From Shouchella shacheensis (lineage in GTDB: Bacteria > Bacillota > Bacilli > Bacillales > Bacillaceae_D): a stretch of DNA of 64,000 nt. The stretch lies in assembly GCF_001484965.1 (NCBI RefSeq), contig NZ_KQ947393.1:262234-326233 (forward strand), in the 5' to 3' direction. Positions 37,875-47,982 of this stretch are shown in pieces. Below the pieces are notes generated by a model that was given only the letters and a program-made list of their open reading frames with translations, was not told where the DNA came from and made no database searches. The position numbers and the translations under genes were made by a program. Numbering within the stretch: position 1 is the stretch's first letter; each line of letters begins with the position of its first letter.

Positions 37875-38894
37875 TCATGTTTTCTTCGTATCGGCATAGA
37901 TCTGCTCAATGATCGAAGTGACCACTCTGCCCTCGCTTGCTTTGACGAGCGACTCTTCATGTCCGAGGCAGCTCGCAGCAAAATTGCGGGCCTGAGCGAG
38001 ACCCGGGTCTCCTTCTCCATCTAGCCATTGGGCTTCTGAGGTCGTCAGCATCCCATTCGATGCTTTATTAAGGGAAAGCGGATAGACGTCAATGCCCCCC
38101 TTTGTACCGGAGATGCTCAAGGATTCTTTATCGGAACGAATATTCGCTGCCCACGATGTTTCAAAAAGCATTGTAGCACCGTTCTTCAACCGTATATAGG
38201 CAGTGGCGTGATCCTCGACATCAATGGTTGCTGGGTCATATACACCCCATTCGTTCACTTGATCAGCGTCGCGACTAAGCTTTTCATACGTTTGGCCGTA
38301 GACCTCTTCAACCTCTGGAAAATCATTAAGCCACAATGCGAGGTCAAGCAAGTGGCAACCGTAATCCATGAGGCAGCCGCCACCCTGCAACGATTTGTTC
38401 GTAAAGACACCCCAGCCAGGGACTTTACGACGGCGCAAGCCCTCCGCTCGTATGACGAGTGGGTCGCCAATTTCACCAGAGGCAATCAAGCGTTTGGCTG
38501 CCTGTGCTTCTTTCCCAAATCGATAGTGGTAGCCAATTTGTAAAACCGCGCCTGACTCCTTGGCTGCCGCCTCCATTTCCAGACATGCGACTGTTGTTAT
38601 CGCCATTGGCTTTTCACAAAGAACATGCTTGCCAGCTTCCAACGCACGAACAGCCATTTCCTGATGGTAGACGTTCGGCGTGCAAATCACGACCGCATCC
38701 ACGAATTCGAACAGGTTCTCCAGCGTTTTCGCCACGTGTGGAATTTGAAACTGCTTCGCGACACGTGTCGCTCGCTCTTGGTTGACATCAAACACAGCGG
38801 TGATTTCTACGTTTTCAAGTGTTTGGAAGGCTGGAATATGACGCCCCGTGGCAATTCCTCCGACGCCGATCAACCCTAGTTGTAATGTTGACAT
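37875..38894 (-). CDS. Gfo/Idh/MocA family oxidoreductase
   Basis: 339 residues. The N-terminal Rossmann domain has LGLIGVGGIATGRHIPAF and the family EKP motif in AGKHVLCEKPMA. The C-terminal alpha/beta domain carries GGGCLMDYGCHLLDLALWL, with the usual Asp and His of the active site. Members oxidise or rearrange sugars and inositols with NAD(P). It lies 12 nt downstream of the ThuA-like gene and beyond a LacI regulator, pointing to a sugar or glycoside catabolic operon. The substrate is unknown. Confidence 0.93.
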   Translation of the reverse strand: MSTLQLGLIGVGGIATGRHIPAFQTLENVEITAVFDVNQERATRVAKQFQIPHVAKTLENLFEFVDAVVICTPNVYHQEMAVRALEAGKHVLCEKPMAITTVACLEMEAAAKESGAVLQIGYHYRFGKEAQAAKRLIASGEIGDPLVIRAEGLRRRKVPGWGVFTNKSLQGGGCLMDYGCHLLDLALWLNDFPEVEEVYGQTYEKLSRDADQVNEWGVYDPATIDVEDHATAYIRLKNGATMLFETSWAANIRSDKESLSISGTKGGIDVYPLSLNKASNGMLTTSEAQWLDGEGDPGLAQARNFAASCLGHEESLVKASEGRVVTSIIEQIYADTKKT

Positions 38895-38906
38895 CTTCTC
38901 CTCCTG

Positions 38907-39626
38907 TTACTTGCTTGAAATTTGTTCTAGCGGTTTGGCATTTCCGTACGTTGGATAGGCTCGCTTGCTTGGAGCCGCCCACTCAACCGCGTTGCGAATT
39001 ACGCGTTGAATCTCCTTGTTTTCGTACGTCGGGTAAGATTCGTGTCCAGGACGGAAATAAAAGATCTTGCCGCTGCCGCGATTGAACGTGCAACCACTAC
39101 GGAAAACCTCGCCACCCTCGAACCAGCTCATGAAGACAAGTTCATCAGGGGTAGGAATGTCAAAGTGTTCGCCGTACATTTCTTCTTCCTCAAGCTCAAT
39201 GTACTCTCCGACCCCTTCAGCAATCGGATGAGACGGGCTTACGACCCAGAGACGCTCCTTCTCATCCGCTTCACGCCATTTTAAATCGCAGGAGGTACCC
39301 ATCAGCTTCTTGAACACTTTTGAGAAATGCCCTGAATGAAGCACGATCAGCCCCATCCCCTCGAGCACACGTTTATGAACACGATCAACCACCTCATCGG
39401 CGACTTCCTCATGCGCTTTATGCCCCCACCAAACAAGCACATCGGTTTCGTTCAGCACTTCGTCTGTGAGCCCATGTTCAGGCTCATCAAGTGTAGCGGT
39501 TTTAAGCGTGTGTCCATCTTCCCTCAGGAAGGAGGCAATCGCTTCGTGGATCCCCTTTGGATAGATCTTTGCGACAACTCCGCTTTCTTGTTCATGACGA
39601 AACTCATTCCATACTGTTACGTTCAT
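38907..39626 (-). CDS. ThuA-like (glutamine-amidotransferase-fold) sugar-utilisation protein
   Basis: 239 residues, ATG after AGAGGTG. ThuA-domain features are [10 protein letters not shown] at the start, [33 protein letters not shown] and [25 protein letters not shown] near the end. ThuA of rhizobia, with the Gfo/Idh/MocA enzyme ThuB, takes part in trehalose and related disaccharide catabolism through 3-keto sugars. The same pairing occurs here, so a keto-sugar role is plausible but inferred. Confidence 0.85.
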   Translation of the reverse strand: MNVTVWNEFRHEQESGVVAKIYPKGIHEAIASFLREDGHTLKTATLDEPEHGLTDEVLNETDVLVWWGHKAHEEVADEVVDRVHKRVLEGMGLIVLHSGHFSKVFKKLMGTSCDLKWREADEKERLWVVSPSHPIAEGVGEYIELEEEEMYGEHFDIPTPDELVFMSWFEGGEVFRSGCTFNRGSGKIFYFRPGHESYPTYENKEIQRVIRNAVEWAAPSKRAYPTYGNAKPLEQISSK

Positions 39627-39696
39627 ACTTATCACCTCTACGTAAATGTTTGTTCTAAAAACGTGTAAGCCCTAGTTCATCTCACCAATTGCCCAC

Positions 39697-39708
39697 GAAA
39701 CCGGTAAC
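39697..39708. promoter_or_regulatory. possible LacI-type operator before the ThuA operon
   Basis: GAAACCGGTAAC is a near-palindrome around CCGG, like GalR/LacI sites, 70 nt before the ThuA-like start and 11 nt from the end of the lacI-type gene. One half-site is imperfect. Confidence 0.4.
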
Positions 39709-39718
39709 AGGCTATGTA

Positions 39719-40711
39719 TCAGGTGGATTGTCTCTGTATTAACGGCGCGGAAAAATAGTACGTCCCAACCTCCATTTCACCGGTGGTCACAATGGAAAGG
39801 ATCAGCTCCATTGTCTTTCGCCCTAATTCCTCGGTTGGTTGTCGAATGGTGGTTATCTGCGGTTCGAGAAGGCTCGCAACCGCCTGGTCATCAAAACCAA
39901 CGACAGCCAAATCCCCTGGCACTGAGAGACCCTCCATCTTCGACTGTGCGATAACCCCGGCTGCTACTTCATCGCTCCCTGTTAAGATGGCTGTAGGTTT
40001 TTCGGCAAGTGCCAGCATCTCACTAACAATCTTCCTCCCTGATTCGATGGAATGCCCTTTAAAGTTCCACGTCTTCTTCATTGGCAAACGATGTTCATTC
40101 ATCGCTTGTACAAACCCTTTTCTCCGATCTTCGGATAAAGCCGAGGCACTATGCCCTATCACGTTACAATAGGAGATTGCTGTGTGTCCTTTTTCTATTA
40201 AGTGCGTAGTCGCCGCGTACATAGCTTTTGTTTGATTAATTGTAACCACAGTAACGCTTTTGTTCTCAGGCGGATACTCATTACACACGACGATCGGTCC
40301 ATAAGCGACATATGGTTCAATGACCGACCAATCATTTTCAAGAGAAGCCAGCACCACGCCATCCACCTGCTTTGTGCGAAGCAGCTGAAGATAGTGCAGT
40401 TCTTGTTTCTTTGAATTTCTTGTGTTGCATAGAATGAGACGATAGGAATGAGCATTAGCTACCTCGTCCATCGCATCAACAATGGCACTAAAGAAAGGGT
40501 TCATGATACGTGCGACGAGCACGGCAATCGTCCTCGTTTGTGTACCGCGAAGTCTTTGAGCGGAGGAATTAGGAAGGTACCCCAACTCTTTCATAGAGTT
40601 CTTCACGGATCGTCTCTTTTCTTCATCCACATAAGGATGGTTATTCAACACCCGTGAAACCGTAGAACGTGACACCCCAGCATGTTTGGCTACGTCTTTA
40701 ATGGTAGGCAT
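39719..40711 (-). CDS. LacI-family transcriptional regulator
   Basis: 330 residues from the ATG that yields MPTIKDVAKHAGVSRSTVSRV, preceded by GAGAGGAG. Helix-turn-helix and hinge at 1-60, then a periplasmic-binding-protein-like domain (TIAVLVARIMNPFFSAIVDAM; VDGVVLASL; PGDLAVVGFDDQAVASLLEP). It is encoded directly upstream of the ThuA-like and Gfo/Idh/MocA genes and probably controls them and itself. Confidence 0.93.
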   Translation of the reverse strand: MPTIKDVAKHAGVSRSTVSRVLNNHPYVDEEKRRSVKNSMKELGYLPNSSAQRLRGTQTRTIAVLVARIMNPFFSAIVDAMDEVANAHSYRLILCNTRNSKKQELHYLQLLRTKQVDGVVLASLENDWSVIEPYVAYGPIVVCNEYPPENKSVTVVTINQTKAMYAATTHLIEKGHTAISYCNVIGHSASALSEDRRKGFVQAMNEHRLPMKKTWNFKGHSIESGRKIVSEMLALAEKPTAILTGSDEVAAGVIAQSKMEGLSVPGDLAVVGFDDQAVASLLEPQITTIRQPTEELGRKTMELILSIVTTGEMEVGTYYFSAPLIQRQST

Positions 40712-40729
40712 TTCTTGTCTCCTCTCGGG

Positions 40730-40778
40730 GTTATGAGAACGTTCCCACAGCATCTGCCCTTTATTTTAACCGCTTTCA
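40730..40778 (-). promoter_or_regulatory. operator and cre-like sites upstream of the lacI-type gene
   Basis: GGGAACGTTCTC centred at 40740/40741 is a near-palindrome of LacI type, 29 nt before the ATG. TGAAAGCGGTTAAA (40778-40765, minus strand) matches the CcpA cre consensus except near its 3' end. Together they suggest autoregulation and carbon catabolite control. Confidence 0.55.
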
Positions 40779-40847
40779 CAAAAAAGTCAATGGGGAATGA
40801 AGGATTTCACTTTTGTCTCTGACCAGCTGTTTGTCGCCTCTACCAGC

Positions 40848-40879
40848 AAAAAACGCCTCTAGCCAAACTAGACGCGTTC
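40848..40879 (-). terminator. dtd terminator
   Basis: AACGC-TCTAG pairs with CTAGA-GCGTT across one mismatch and a 5-nt loop, then TTTTTTG on the minus strand, 11 nt after the dtd stop. Confidence 0.8.
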
Positions 40880-40889
40880 CTCCTAAGTG

Positions 40890-41330
40890 CTAAGCACTTT
40901 CCACCACTAATGTTACCGGCCCATCGTTCACGAGTTCAACGTCCATCATCTCACCAAATTGACCGGTCTCCACACGTATGCTCTTCTCTCGAAGCTTTGC
41001 ATTGAACTGTTCATACAGCTTCTCGGCGACGTCTGGCTTTGCTGCCTGCATAAAGTTGGGCCGACGACCTTTCTTACAATCCCCGTAAAGGGTGAATTGC
41101 GACACCGATAGAACCGCTCCTCCTGTATGAAGGAGCGAGTGATTCATTTTCCCGGCTTCGTCTTCAAAAATACGCAGGTTGGCAATTTTATCCACGCAGA
41201 AATCAACATCTTTTTCGGTGTCCTCGTGGGTGAAGCCAACAAGTAGAACAAGGCCGGCAGTGATCTCGCCGACCGTTTGCTCATTAACCAACACCCGCCC
41301 ACGTTTGGCCCGTTGTACGACAATACGCAT
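40890..41330 (-). CDS. dtd: D-aminoacyl-tRNA deacylase
   Basis: 146 residues. [16 protein letters not shown] at the start, the catalytic [10 protein letters not shown] and the chirality-reading [11 protein letters not shown] (Gly-Pro motif) identify DTD. It removes D-amino acids, and Gly from tRNA-Ala, in the cytoplasm. It is the second gene of the relA-dtd pair, 20 nt after relA. Confidence 0.97.
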   Translation of the reverse strand: MRIVVQRAKRGRVLVNEQTVGEITAGLVLLVGFTHEDTEKDVDFCVDKIANLRIFEDEAGKMNHSLLHTGGAVLSVSQFTLYGDCKKGRRPNFMQAAKPDVAEKLYEQFNAKLREKSIRVETGQFGEMMDVELVNDGPVTLVVESA

Positions 41331-41350
41331 CGTTATCTCCCTCCGGAATG

Positions 41351-43540
41351 CTAGTGCGTCACGCGGCGTACGGCATAAATGTCTTGAAGCTGCTTAATTT
41401 TCTCGACGACTTTCTGCAAATGCCCTACATTTGAAATGGCAATGCTCATTTCAATCGTAGCGACCTTGTGTCGTTGATCCGAGCGACCCGAGACGGTATT
41501 GATTTGCGTCCTCGTTTCCGTCATCGTTTGAAGCACTTCATTCAAAAATCCGTTGCGGTCATAACCCGTAATTTCAATATCAACATTGTACGATTTGGAT
41601 TGCTGGCCTGACCCTTCCCATTCCACAGGAAGAAGGCGGGTCTCGACCTCTTCTATGTTCACATTCGGGCAATCCGTGCGATGGATGGAGACCCCACGGC
41701 CCTTTGTAATATAGCCAACGATGTCGTCCCCAGGGACCGGTGTACAGCAGCGAGCAAGACGAATCAGTAAGTTATCGACACCTTTCACGCTGACACCAAT
41801 CGAGTTGGTTCTCTTTGGAGGAGCAAACGATTGAATCTCATTTAACGCCTGATCAAGCGAACGCTCTTCTTTTTCCTGGTCTTTGGCTCGTCGTACTTTT
41901 TCCGTGAGACGGTTCACAATTTGCTTCGCACTGATGCCACCATAGCCAACTGCTGCATACATATCCTCTTCGCCAGCAAAGCTAAACTTATTGGCCGCCT
42001 CCGAGATATTTTCCGGTGTCAGAACTTCTTTCACATCAAATTCTAAGGCGCGAATTTCCTTTTCAATGACTTCTCGCCCTTTGATGACGTTCTCTTCCCG
42101 TTTTTCTTTTTTAAACCACTGCTTGATTTTGTTCTTGGCATGCGACGATTTCGTTAGTTTCAGCCAGTCATGACTTGGCCCATACGAATGCTTCGACGTC
42201 ATGACCTCAATAATGTCCCCTGTTCTCAGCTCATGGTCAAGCGGAACCATCTTGCTGTTCACCTTCGCCCCAATGCAGCGGTTGCCTACCTCGCTATGAA
42301 TCCGGTAAGCAAAATCAAGGGGAACAGAGCCTCTTGGAAGCTCAATAACGTCTCCTTTTGGAGAGAAGACAAAGACCATATCGGAAAACAAGTCCATTTT
42401 CATCGATTCCATAAATTCCTGGGCGTCATTCGTGTCCGGCTGCGATTCAATGACGTCACGAAACCATGTAAGCTTGTCCTCAAACGAATAGCGATTGCTT
42501 GAGATCGTTCTGCCCTCTTTGTACGCCCAGTGTGCCGCTACCCCGTATTCAGCCACGCGGTGCATTTCATCTGTGCGTATTTGCACTTCGAGCGGATCCC
42601 CGTTTGGACCGACGACGGTCATATGCAGCGATTGATACATATTCGCTTTCGGCATCGCTATATAGTCCTTGAAACGACCTGGCATCGGCCGCCAGCACGT
42701 GTGAATCACCCCAAGAACAGCGTAGCAGTCCTTAATATTCTTAACAATAATTCGCACGGCAAGTAAGTCGTAGATTTCATTAAATTGTTTGTGCTGGTGC
42801 ACCATTTTACGATAGATACTGTAAATATGCTTAGGTCTGCCAGAGAGCTCCGCGTGAACGTTTACTTCATCCAGCTGGTCTTCAATCGTTTCCACCACGT
42901 CCGAAAGAAAATCCTCACGCTCGGCTCGCTTGCGTTTCATCAAATTAACGATACGGTAATACTGCTGCGGGTCCAGATAGCGAAGCGCCGTGTCTTCAAG
43001 CTCCCACTTGATGGTTGAAATCCCGAGCCGATGGGCAAGAGGAGCAAAGATTTCCAATGTCTCATTGGACGTGATGCGCTGCTTTTCTGGAGGCATAAAT
43101 TTTAGCGTGCGCATATTGTGCAGGCGGTCCGCAAGCTTGATCAGCAGAACGCGAATGTCCCGCGCCATCGCCATCAACATTTTGCGATGATTTTCCGCCT
43201 GCTGCTCTTCTTTCGATTTATACTTAAACTTCTTTAGTTTGGTCACGCCGTCCACGAGCATGGCCACTTCTTCGTTAAAGGCTTCTTCCACTTCCTCCAC
43301 AGTCACTTCTGTATCTTCGACGACATCGTGCAAGAACGCCGCAGCAACCGTATTTGGATCAAGCTCAAGGCCCACGATAATACCGGCAACTTGAACCGGG
43401 TGAAGGATAAAAGGCTCGCCCGATTTGCGGTACTGGCCACTGTGAGCTTGCTCAGCATACTCGTACGCCTTTTGGAGAAAATCTAGATCCTCTCCGTGCA
43501 AATACCCGCTTGCTGCCTCTAGCACTTGATCAATGGTCAT
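41351..43540 (-). CDS. relA: bifunctional (p)ppGpp synthetase/hydrolase
   Basis: 729 residues, full Rel length. HD hydrolase domain ([24 protein letters not shown]), synthetase domain ([47 protein letters not shown]), TGS domain ([32 protein letters not shown]), zinc-finger/RIS region ([29 protein letters not shown]) and C-terminal ACT domain. It makes and degrades the stringent alarmone in response to ribosome stalling and sits with apt and dtd in the usual order. Confidence 0.98.
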   Translation of the reverse strand: MTIDQVLEAASGYLHGEDLDFLQKAYEYAEQAHSGQYRKSGEPFILHPVQVAGIIVGLELDPNTVAAAFLHDVVEDTEVTVEEVEEAFNEEVAMLVDGVTKLKKFKYKSKEEQQAENHRKMLMAMARDIRVLLIKLADRLHNMRTLKFMPPEKQRITSNETLEIFAPLAHRLGISTIKWELEDTALRYLDPQQYYRIVNLMKRKRAEREDFLSDVVETIEDQLDEVNVHAELSGRPKHIYSIYRKMVHQHKQFNEIYDLLAVRIIVKNIKDCYAVLGVIHTCWRPMPGRFKDYIAMPKANMYQSLHMTVVGPNGDPLEVQIRTDEMHRVAEYGVAAHWAYKEGRTISSNRYSFEDKLTWFRDVIESQPDTNDAQEFMESMKMDLFSDMVFVFSPKGDVIELPRGSVPLDFAYRIHSEVGNRCIGAKVNSKMVPLDHELRTGDIIEVMTSKHSYGPSHDWLKLTKSSHAKNKIKQWFKKEKREENVIKGREVIEKEIRALEFDVKEVLTPENISEAANKFSFAGEEDMYAAVGYGGISAKQIVNRLTEKVRRAKDQEKEERSLDQALNEIQSFAPPKRTNSIGVSVKGVDNLLIRLARCCTPVPGDDIVGYITKGRGVSIHRTDCPNVNIEEVETRLLPVEWEGSGQQSKSYNVDIEITGYDRNGFLNEVLQTMTETRTQINTVSGRSDQRHKVATIEMSIAISNVGHLQKVVEKIKQLQDIYAVRRVTH

Positions 43541-43621
43541 TCAATCACCTTACTTACCAGACAAAGTTTTCTTTCTATTATCTCTTGTGAAGGGGTTATT
43601 TGTAAAGGGACTTGATTATGG

Positions 43622-43660
43622 AAAAATAGAAGGCTCTCATCGCGAAAGGCGAGAGAGCCC
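43622..43660 (-). terminator. apt terminator
   Basis: On the minus strand GGCTCTC pairs with GAGAGCC, extended by TCGC/GCGA, and is followed by TTCTATTTTTCC. It separates apt from relA. Confidence 0.75.
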
Positions 43661-43669
43661 TATCCGTCC

Positions 43670-44185
43670 TTAGTTATACGTCATGAGCGAGAATAAATCG
43701 TAGGTCCCCAGCTTCTTACGACCGTCTAAGTAGGCAAGTTCAATCAGAAAAGCAATGCCGACCACAACGCCACCAAGCTCTTCGACAAGTTTGGTTGTCG
43801 CCTCAATCGTTCCACCCGTCGCAAGCAAATCATCGGTAATCAACACTCGCTGCCCTTCCTTGATCGCATCCTTATGCATAGTCAGGCAATCCTTGCCATA
43901 CTCCAGTCCGTAGTCGCATTCAATCACTTCTCGCGGCAATTTGCCTTTTTTACGAACGGGAACAAAACCAATCTCAAGCTTTGTAGAAATGGGACAGCCT
44001 ACGACGAAGCCTCTCGCTTCGGGACCGACAATCACATCGGCATTCTGCGCTTTCGCATACGTCGCCAATTCATCAATGGCCGCTTTGTACGCAGGACCAT
44101 TTTGCATAAGCGTCGTGATATCCTTGAAGCGCACACCTTCCTGCGGCCAATCTTCGACAATGGTAATATAGTCTTTAAAATTCAT
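43670..44185 (-). CDS. apt: adenine phosphoribosyltransferase
   Basis: 171 residues from the ATG giving [24 protein letters not shown], 8 nt after [19 protein letters not shown], the flexible loop [10 protein letters not shown] and the PRPP motif [16 protein letters not shown] are complete. It converts adenine and PRPP to AMP. It follows recJ by 19 nt, as in B. subtilis. Confidence 0.97.
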   Translation of the reverse strand: MNFKDYITIVEDWPQEGVRFKDITTLMQNGPAYKAAIDELATYAKAQNADVIVGPEARGFVVGCPISTKLEIGFVPVRKKGKLPREVIECDYGLEYGKDCLTMHKDAIKEGQRVLITDDLLATGGTIEATTKLVEELGGVVVGIAFLIELAYLDGRKKLGTYDLFSLMTYN

Positions 44186-44204
44186 CCTCAATTCCCCTTC
44201 TTAT

Positions 44205-46547
44205 TCATACATAGGTCGTTGTCGCTTCCTTTGCAAACATACCGTCAAACCATTCCCTCAGCTGCTGGTAGGAAGCGTAGACAAACTCATTTTCCAAGTA
44301 CGTCTGTTCTTGCTTTTTATGGAAGGTCGCTGACGCCTCAAGCGCTGTCTTCGCAGGGTTTGGGTTCACTTCCACATAACCATTCTTAAGTGACACGAAC
44401 TCAAGCTCGACAAAAACATCGGTCATAAAGCCCACTGTCTCGCTCGTCCAGCCTTTGTGCTGCTCCAACTTTTTACCGAGCGCATCAAGGTGAAAACGCC
44501 CCTGCTTACGGAGGAAGGCATAGTACCATTTGAACTGCTCACGATTTGGATTGGTGCGAAAGAACGTCTCTTCTTCTTGAGAAAAAACGGCGTAGACTCG
44601 ACTCGGCCTCTCTTCTCCTGTAAATAGCTCTCCCAGTTCCGCCCGGTCATTAGGCAAGTCGAGCAGGACGCAATAGGTATCGTTGATATGGATGTTTGCA
44701 GAGCGTGGATCCACCACCTCGCAGGTCAAACCGAGCCTCTCCTTCGTCTCTTTTTGAAAAGCGAAGACGAGTCGTTTGTCTTCAGGAAGAGTAAGCAGCC
44801 GCTCTCTCAAGCGGTGAGGTTGAATGCTGCGCCAATCAAAAAGCTGCCAGTGATCGATCGCCACATCCTCAATCATCAGCTGCGCTTTCACACGCCCATT
44901 CCACTCGTTTAAGGAGAGCGTGCCCACGGCCGAAAGCTTCGCCTGCGGCGTCATTTCCTCATAGAGGTGACCAAAGCGAAACGCAATCCCATCAAGGGGT
45001 GCACCAGCCCCAGCGAACTGAATTTTCAAATGAGACGAATCGCTTCCAATACGCCGCACCTCGGTGACACATGTCTCTTTCAGCAGAACGCTAGGCTTTC
45101 GATTGCCCACGCCAAACGGGGCAAGCTCTGCTACCTCCTCAATCAATCCAACGGTCACATCCTCCACCTGAGCGATTACATCAATCTCAGAAACAGGGAT
45201 GAAATCCTCTGAGGTGAGGTGTTCATAGGCCTGTTGGTTTAACCGTTCCCTAAGCAGCCCGATATCGGCTTCCTTCATCGTTAAGCCCGCTGCCATCGGG
45301 TGCCCTCCAAAGTGAGGCAAAATGTCACGGCTTACGGAGAGCTCCTGGAACATATCAAAGCCTTCAATGCTTCGCGCGGACCCTTTGGCCAGCCCGTTTT
45401 CTTTATCAATACTCATAACGATTGTCGGTCGGTAATAACGCTCCACGAGCCTTGAGGCAACAATTCCGATTACCCCAGCATTCCACCCTTCCTTAGCGAC
45501 AATAAGTGCATGAGAAGAGCTATGTTCTTCCTGCTCGCCCGCAAGCGCAATCGCTTCCTCGGTGATTTTGTTCACGATGCCCTGTCTCTCTTTATTCAGC
45601 TCGTCAATGGCGGCTGCGAGCTCTTTTGCCGTTTGCTCATCTTCCGCAAGCAAAAGCTCCACCGCCGGTCCAGCTGAATCCAAGCGCCCCGCCGCATTTA
45701 AACGTGGTCCCATGCCGAAACCGACGTGATCCGACTCCAGCGACTGAGCCCCAATTCCGCACACATCTTTAAGCGCACGCAGCCCCGGACGCGCCGTTTG
45801 CTCCAACGCCTTTAATCCCCTTTTTGCAAGGAGACGGTTTTCATCGATCAGCGGAACAAGGTCAGCAATCGTTCCAATTACTGCATAGTCAAGCAGCTCC
45901 TCTGGCACGCGCTCGAGCAAAGCGTGAGCGACTTTGAAAGCAACTCCGACTCCCGCCAGGCTATCGAACGGGTATGTACAACCCGGTTGCTTCGGATTGA
46001 TAATGGCATAAGCCTCGGGAAGCTCTGGGGGAGGTTCATGGTGATCGGTTACGATGAAATCAAGCCCTGCCTCTTTGGCATAGGCTGCTGGCTCAAGGGC
46101 AGCAATCCCTGTATCCACAGTAACGATGAGGGAGTACCCCTCTTCCTTCGCTTGCTTCAGGGCCGGGATATTGGGCCCGTACCCTTCTGTGAAGCGATTA
46201 GGGATATAGTAGTCGCAATCAGCGCCAACCATTCTTAAGGCAGTGAGTAGGACCGATATCGAGCTCACGCCATCTGCGTCATAATCGCCAAACACAAGAA
46301 TTCGTTCTTCTCGCCTAACGGCTTCATGTATACGCGCAACGGTTTCTTTCATTCCTTTAAGCAAATACGGGTCATAGAATTCTGGTTTATCCTTATGCAA
46401 AAAACGCCTGGCCACTTCTTTGGAGCCGAACCCTCGCTGCACAAGAAGACGAGCGACGAGCCTTGAGACCCCGAGCTCGTCCGCTAGCTCCTCTGCGAGC
46501 GATTCATTCTGCTCAAGAACGCGCCATCGTGCTTTCGATTGTAACAT
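44205..46547 (-). CDS. recJ: single-stranded-DNA-specific exonuclease RecJ
   Basis: 780 residues. DHH motifs ILVFGDYDADGVSSISVL, VTVDTGIA, FIVTDHHEPP and the DHHA1 GGHPMAAG are present; an OB fold and a Firmicutes-specific C-terminal extension follow. It degrades ssDNA 5' to 3' in recombination and base excision repair. It has its own promoter at 46575-46603, and apt follows. Confidence 0.97.
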   Translation of the reverse strand: MLQSKARWRVLEQNESLAEELADELGVSRLVARLLVQRGFGSKEVARRFLHKDKPEFYDPYLLKGMKETVARIHEAVRREERILVFGDYDADGVSSISVLLTALRMVGADCDYYIPNRFTEGYGPNIPALKQAKEEGYSLIVTVDTGIAALEPAAYAKEAGLDFIVTDHHEPPPELPEAYAIINPKQPGCTYPFDSLAGVGVAFKVAHALLERVPEELLDYAVIGTIADLVPLIDENRLLAKRGLKALEQTARPGLRALKDVCGIGAQSLESDHVGFGMGPRLNAAGRLDSAGPAVELLLAEDEQTAKELAAAIDELNKERQGIVNKITEEAIALAGEQEEHSSSHALIVAKEGWNAGVIGIVASRLVERYYRPTIVMSIDKENGLAKGSARSIEGFDMFQELSVSRDILPHFGGHPMAAGLTMKEADIGLLRERLNQQAYEHLTSEDFIPVSEIDVIAQVEDVTVGLIEEVAELAPFGVGNRKPSVLLKETCVTEVRRIGSDSSHLKIQFAGAGAPLDGIAFRFGHLYEEMTPQAKLSAVGTLSLNEWNGRVKAQLMIEDVAIDHWQLFDWRSIQPHRLRERLLTLPEDKRLVFAFQKETKERLGLTCEVVDPRSANIHINDTYCVLLDLPNDRAELGELFTGEERPSRVYAVFSQEEETFFRTNPNREQFKWYYAFLRKQGRFHLDALGKKLEQHKGWTSETVGFMTDVFVELEFVSLKNGYVEVNPNPAKTALEASATFHKKQEQTYLENEFVYASYQQLREWFDGMFAKEATTTYV

Positions 46548-46555
46548 ACGTAAAA

Positions 46556-46603
46556 AACACCCCTTGACCCATCCATTATACAGGAGGGAAAAAGGGGTGA
46601 CAA
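46556..46603 (-). promoter_or_regulatory. recJ promoter inside an inverted repeat
   Basis: TTGTCA (46603-46598), a 17-nt spacer and TATAAT (46580-46575). The -10 lies in the loop of an inverted repeat CACCCCTT / AAGGGGTG whose minus-strand 3' arm is followed by TTTTTT (46555-46549), so the same DNA could also terminate transcription coming from the lapA-like gene. Confidence 0.75.
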
Positions 46604-46610
46604 TGTTTCT

Positions 46611-46934
46611 CTATGACGACTGCCCGGGATCTTTTTCCGATGGGCGCTTGCCTGATTCCGGTGATGGTTTCTCCTCGGTGGCTTGCGTATCGTTAGCAGG
46701 ATCGAGGGTGCGCAACTTTTTCAACTCTACTTGAAGTTGACGAATCCTCATGATAGATAACGCCCCAGCAACTGCCGCCCCTAGGAAAACTGATCCTAAA
46801 ATCACAAGAATGAGCGGCCAGTTCGCCGTTCCGAACAAGTAGTTCACAGGCACGGACTCAACGTTCATAACAGCAAAGACAGCGATGATGATGGCGGCAA
46901 TAAGTCCAATAATAAAGGCCGTTTGTGCTTTCAT
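46611..46934 (-). CDS. LapA/DUF1049-family membrane protein (YrvD-like)
   Basis: 107 residues, ATG 9-10 nt after GGGGAG. Two hydrophobic segments (AFIIGLIAAIIIAVFAVMNVESV and WPLILVILGSVFLGAAVAGAL) enclose VNYLFGTANWP, the LapA/DUF1049 pattern. A short coiled coil (MRIRQLQVELKKLRTL) and a polar Pro/Ser/Glu tail follow on the cytoplasmic side. The E. coli relative LapA works with LapB in controlling LPS synthesis; the Gram-positive role is unknown. Confidence 0.85.
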   Translation of the reverse strand: MKAQTAFIIGLIAAIIIAVFAVMNVESVPVNYLFGTANWPLILVILGSVFLGAAVAGALSIMRIRQLQVELKKLRTLDPANDTQATEEKPSPESGKRPSEKDPGQSS

Positions 46935-47003
46935 TACATTCACTCCCCACGGGTTTCTACTTCTTACTATACCCAGAATGAGCAAACTCTCAACATCGTA
47001 TTT

Positions 47004-47038
47004 GAAAAAAACCTATGCCTTACAAAAAAGGCATAGGC
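47004..47038 (-). terminator. secF terminator
   Basis: CCTATGCCTT / AAGGCATAGG with a short loop is followed on the minus strand by TTTTTTT. It closes the secD-secF unit. Confidence 0.9.
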
Positions 47039-47043
47039 TTCTC

Positions 47044-47982
47044 CTAGACAGTCGGCTCATCCGCTGGCTCCTGCGGCTTGTCCTTTAGCTTCTTCTGACG
47101 ACGGTTTTCCCAGACGAGCCACATCTGTGCACAAAGGAACATCGATGAATACGTGCCCGCCATTAACCCGATCACAAGGGCAAGCGAAAACGATCGAATC
47201 GCTTCGCCCCCAAATAAAAGCAAAGCAATGGAGGCAAAAAGCACCGTTAGGACGGTATTGATCGAACGTGTTAACACTTGAAGCAAACTCTTGTTGACAA
47301 TTCTCGCCAGGTGCTCAAAGCCTTGAATCTCTTTCTCTCGTCTTACATTTTCTCGCATTCGGTCGAACGTCACAATCGTGTCATTGATCGAATAGCCGAC
47401 CACCGTTAATACGGCGGCAATGAAGGGCACATTCACCTCCACTTGCAGCAAGCTAAAGACAGCAATAATCAAGAACGCGTCGTGCAACAGCCCGATGATC
47501 GCTGCGATTCCATAGAGGTAGTGAAAGCGAACGGCCACATAGAGGACGATTCCGACAGACGCAATGAGAACCGACAGAATCGCATTGCGGGCAAGCTCAT
47601 GCCCAACAATTGGCGAAACCGTGCTGATGTTCGGTGTCGTATCGTACTCCTCTGCGAAATACGACTGCACGAGGGCAATCTCTTCTTGAGAGAGTACTTC
47701 ATTGAAACGAGCATTCGCCGACGTATTTCCTTCTCCACCCAACGTAATCGTTGGTTCGTAGGATTCATCAATCCTTGAAAAATCTTCCATCAACTGGTCC
47801 TCTGTCAGCGTATCGTCCGTTTGAATTTCCACATTGGAACCACTTTCAAAGTCTACCCCAAGGTTCAATCCAAACGTCGCAAGCGACACAATCCCAATGA
47901 TCACCGTTAAGATCGCACCAATAAAAAACGTTTTGCGATGCTTGGTTAAATTGACATTCCAATTTTCCGGATTAAAGCTCAT
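47044..47982 (-). CDS. secF: protein translocase subunit SecF
   Basis: 312 residues with six membrane segments, starting at MSFNPENWNVN after GAAGGTG. Standard SecF motifs are GLNLGVDFESGSNVEIQ, a small extracytoplasmic P1-like domain, LTVVGYSINDTIVTFDRMREN and GGEAIRSFSLALVIGLMAGTYSS. With SecD it uses the ion gradient to pull secreted proteins out of SecYEG. The gene is separate from secD, with which it overlaps by 11 nt; B. subtilis has one fused secDF. Confidence 0.96.
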   Translation of the reverse strand: MSFNPENWNVNLTKHRKTFFIGAILTVIIGIVSLATFGLNLGVDFESGSNVEIQTDDTLTEDQLMEDFSRIDESYEPTITLGGEGNTSANARFNEVLSQEEIALVQSYFAEEYDTTPNISTVSPIVGHELARNAILSVLIASVGIVLYVAVRFHYLYGIAAIIGLLHDAFLIIAVFSLLQVEVNVPFIAAVLTVVGYSINDTIVTFDRMRENVRREKEIQGFEHLARIVNKSLLQVLTRSINTVLTVLFASIALLLFGGEAIRSFSLALVIGLMAGTYSSMFLCAQMWLVWENRRQKKLKDKPQEPADEPTV

